Assembly: GCA_013396915.1 (NCBI GenBank)
Contig: VWZL01001367.1
Coordinates: 744,001-808,000, forward strand
Length of the DNA: 64,000 nucleotides
Direction of reading: 5' to 3'
Source of the DNA: Stercorarius parasiticus
Lineage: Eukaryota; Chordata; Aves; Charadriiformes; Stercorariidae
In this document: positions 62,996 through 64,000 of the stretch, in pieces
Numbering within the stretch: the first letter of the stretch is position 1
Layout: every line of letters begins with the position of its first letter
The notes under the pieces: generated by a model
The model's input: only the letters and a program-made list of their open reading frames with translations
What the model was told of the DNA's origin: nothing
Database searches by the model: none
Program-made: the position numbers and the translations under genes

Positions 62996-63412
62996 ATGCC
63001 CCAGAGCTGCTCCCTGCAACTGCGGAGGAGGAAGGTGCCTCCCAGGAGCAGGAAGTGCAATCAGCGCAGGAGGAGGAGGAGGAGGAACAACATCACCCCT
63101 CATGGCATGAGCGCCAGCGTCCTCGCCTCTGCCATCAACCATATGCAGTGTCTGGCCGTAGGTCCATCAGGGAACAGCGTGCAGCCCAAGCGTGTCTGCC
63201 TGCCGGGGAATGGTGTGAGACCCAGGCATGGGCATGACCTGGCAGTCAAGGCATTGAAGAACAATGCACAGGCCACGCGTGTCAATCCACCAAGGCATGG
63301 CGTGTGGCCAACGGCTGCCAATACACCAGGCAGCAGTGTGGTGCCCATGGAAGTGGACCCACCTCAAGAGCAAGAGGAAGCCATGGAAGTGGATCCACCT
63401 GCACAGGGATGA
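62996..63412 (+). CDS. Unrecognised 138-residue Arg-rich protein with 12-residue repeats and MEVDPP motifs (possible decayed gene)
   Basis: From the ATG at 62996 (G at -3) the frame is open to TGA at 63410-63412. Residues about 10-32 are strongly basic, with RRRKVPPRSRK and seven consecutive Arg encoded by CGC(AGG)6. This is protamine-like or nuclear-localisation-like. Residues about 59-135 are six 12-residue units, each a 36-bp DNA repeat. The first begin GNSVQP and GNGVRP; the last two end in MEVDPP. The carboxyl end is acidic and Pro-rich. I see no catalytic motif, signal peptide or membrane segment. It sits about 100 nt downstream of a predicted TSS and about 170 nt before an AATAAA. Codon-sized repeats support coding, now or in the past. 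Two earlier ATGs and a competing open frame argue it may be degenerate. A longer version starting at GTG 62885 is not needed. I recognise no family. Confidence 0.4.
   Translation: MPQSCSLQLRRRKVPPRSRKCNQRRRRRRRNNITPHGMSASVLASAINHMQCLAVGPSGNSVQPKRVCLPGNGVRPRHGHDLAVKALKNNAQATRVNPPRHGVWPTAANTPGSSVVPMEVDPPQEQEEAMEVDPPAQG
63170..63400 (+). repeat. Degenerate 36-bp (12-codon) tandem repeat, six units
   Basis: The units are 63170-63205, 63206-63241, 63257-63292, 63293-63328, 63329-63364 and 63365-63400. A 15-nt insert separates units 2 and 3. The translated pattern is roughly G-N/S-S/G-V-x-P-x-x-V-x-P-P. The period and the insert are multiples of three, so the reading frame is kept through the array. 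Confidence 0.75.
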
Positions 63413-63582
63413 CCTGGCACTACACCAGCTCACCCTGGCTACTCCCAGGAGATGGCACCAACGGCCTCGCAGGAGCCGCCTGGTCAGTTCCCTACGGGCA
63501 GCCCAGCCTCTGCACCCAACATTAGCTGGGAGAAGAAAATCTCTATGGACATCCCGCAGGCTCACCTGCAACATCTCCCACC

Positions 63583-63607
63583 AATAAACACTTCTTTTGT
63601 TGATTGT
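63583..63607 (+). terminator. Polyadenylation signal AATAAA with GT-rich downstream element
   Basis: AATAAA at 63583-63588 is followed by CTTCTTTTGTTGATTGTTAA. The T/GT-rich stretch is placed about 10-20 bases downstream, as for a vertebrate cleavage site. It lies about 170 nt after the stop codon of the 62996-63412 frame. It gives a predicted unspliced transcript of roughly 700 nt. Confidence 0.5.
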
Positions 63608-63910
63608 TAAGGGTTGCATGGGCCCTTCTTTCCCATCCCCCCACCACCGGCCCTCGGGAAGAGGTGCCACCTCTTCTGCATTGAGCCCCCAGAGGAGAGC
63701 AGAGCACCTGGCTTCCATCGAGCTGCTGCCTTCCCAGATGGCAAGGGACACCCAAAACCTTGCGGAAGGTGGCCTGTCCCACTACCACGCAGGCCCTTAC
63801 TTCAGGCCAGCATCAGCCCCACCACTGACCTCAGGCACACCACTACGAGCAGCTGTCCCATGGGTGGGATTTGTCCTGCTGAGCACGAGACAGTGGTCCT
63901 CCCACGTTTA
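63608..63910. other. GC-rich stretch without recognised gene
   Basis: Frames of about 104 codons are open in two + strand frames and a longer one runs on the minus strand. None has recognisable motifs, and GC-rich composition alone explains the lack of stops. No element is recognised. Confidence 0.55.
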
Positions 63911-63963
63911 GCAGGGGGGTTGGACTAGATGATCTCTACAGGTAACCATTCTGTGATTCTGTG
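63911..63963 (+). mobile_element. CR1 LINE, extreme 3' end only
   Basis: 'gcaggggggttggactagat', 'gatctctacagg' and the terminal 'ccattctgtgattctgtg' are the last approximately 50 bp of a CR1 element. The line 'cccttccaacct' normally found before the terminus is shortened. It is in the same orientation as the copy ending at 62592. Confidence 0.85.
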
Positions 63964-64000
63964 GCTGCGGCATGATGGTTCAGGACCAAAAAAAGGATGA

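Noticed and set aside
63167..63751. 194-codon minus-strand open frame
   Set aside because: It is antisense to the repeat-bearing + strand ORF. Absence of stops follows from the GC-rich 36-bp repeats, and it would run across the predicted 3' end.
1..64000. tRNA, rRNA, snRNA, CRISPR arrays, prokaryotic operons
   Set aside because: No Pol III box pairs in a tRNA-like fold, no rRNA or snRNA signature words, and no regularly spaced direct repeats were found by eye. A covariance-model scan (tRNAscan-SE, Rfam) would be the decisive check.

Overview
The window reads as nuclear DNA of a bird, or less likely another sauropsid. The main evidence is its repeat content. There are several CR1 LINE copies with the typical CR1 3' end, which is short ATTCTATG/ATTCTGTG-type octamer repeats in place of a poly(A) tail. 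There is also a CR1 reverse-transcriptase fragment, and a 28-bp stretch that matches what I remember as the start of a common avian LTR. I see no L1, Alu or other mammal-type repeats, no operons and no prokaryotic gene structure. The species cannot be told from the sequence.

Positions 1 to about 61,545 are AT-rich, gene-poor DNA of the kind found in long introns or gene deserts. Almost every open frame there has the length expected by chance. The clear contents are: an old + strand CR1 relic (about 4685-5563); a better preserved + strand CR1 3' end (about 22815-23250); a - strand CR1 reverse-transcriptase fragment (about 29336-29548) ending in a near-perfect palindrome; a - strand CR1 3' end (about 33193-33592); an old - strand CR1 fragment (about 37735-37915); simple repeats; and one recent tandem duplication (7957-8040). 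A few - strand segments have good splice acceptor and donor signals and one open frame. Six of them (44101, 43087, 42497, 28930, 14760 and 7503, named by their 5' ends) even have compatible reading phases. I do not recognise the protein, so these are low-confidence candidate exons only.

At about 61,546 the composition changes sharply to GC-rich. Block 61546-62030 has a strong - strand splice donor at its left edge and could be an exon or CpG-rich insert. After a short AT-rich stretch comes a + strand CR1 3' end (about 62249-62592).

Positions 62868 to about 63605 look like one compact transcription unit: TATA box, initiator-like TSS 30 bp downstream, a 138-codon ORF, and an AATAAA signal with a GT-rich tract. 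The ORF has an Arg-rich (protamine-like) amino half and a carboxyl half built from six 36-bp (12-codon) repeats ending in two MEVDPP motifs. A competing acidic frame is interrupted by an early stop, so the unit may be a decayed gene copy. It is flanked on both sides by CR1 3' ends in the same orientation. I consider this the most interesting part of the window; I do not recognise the family.
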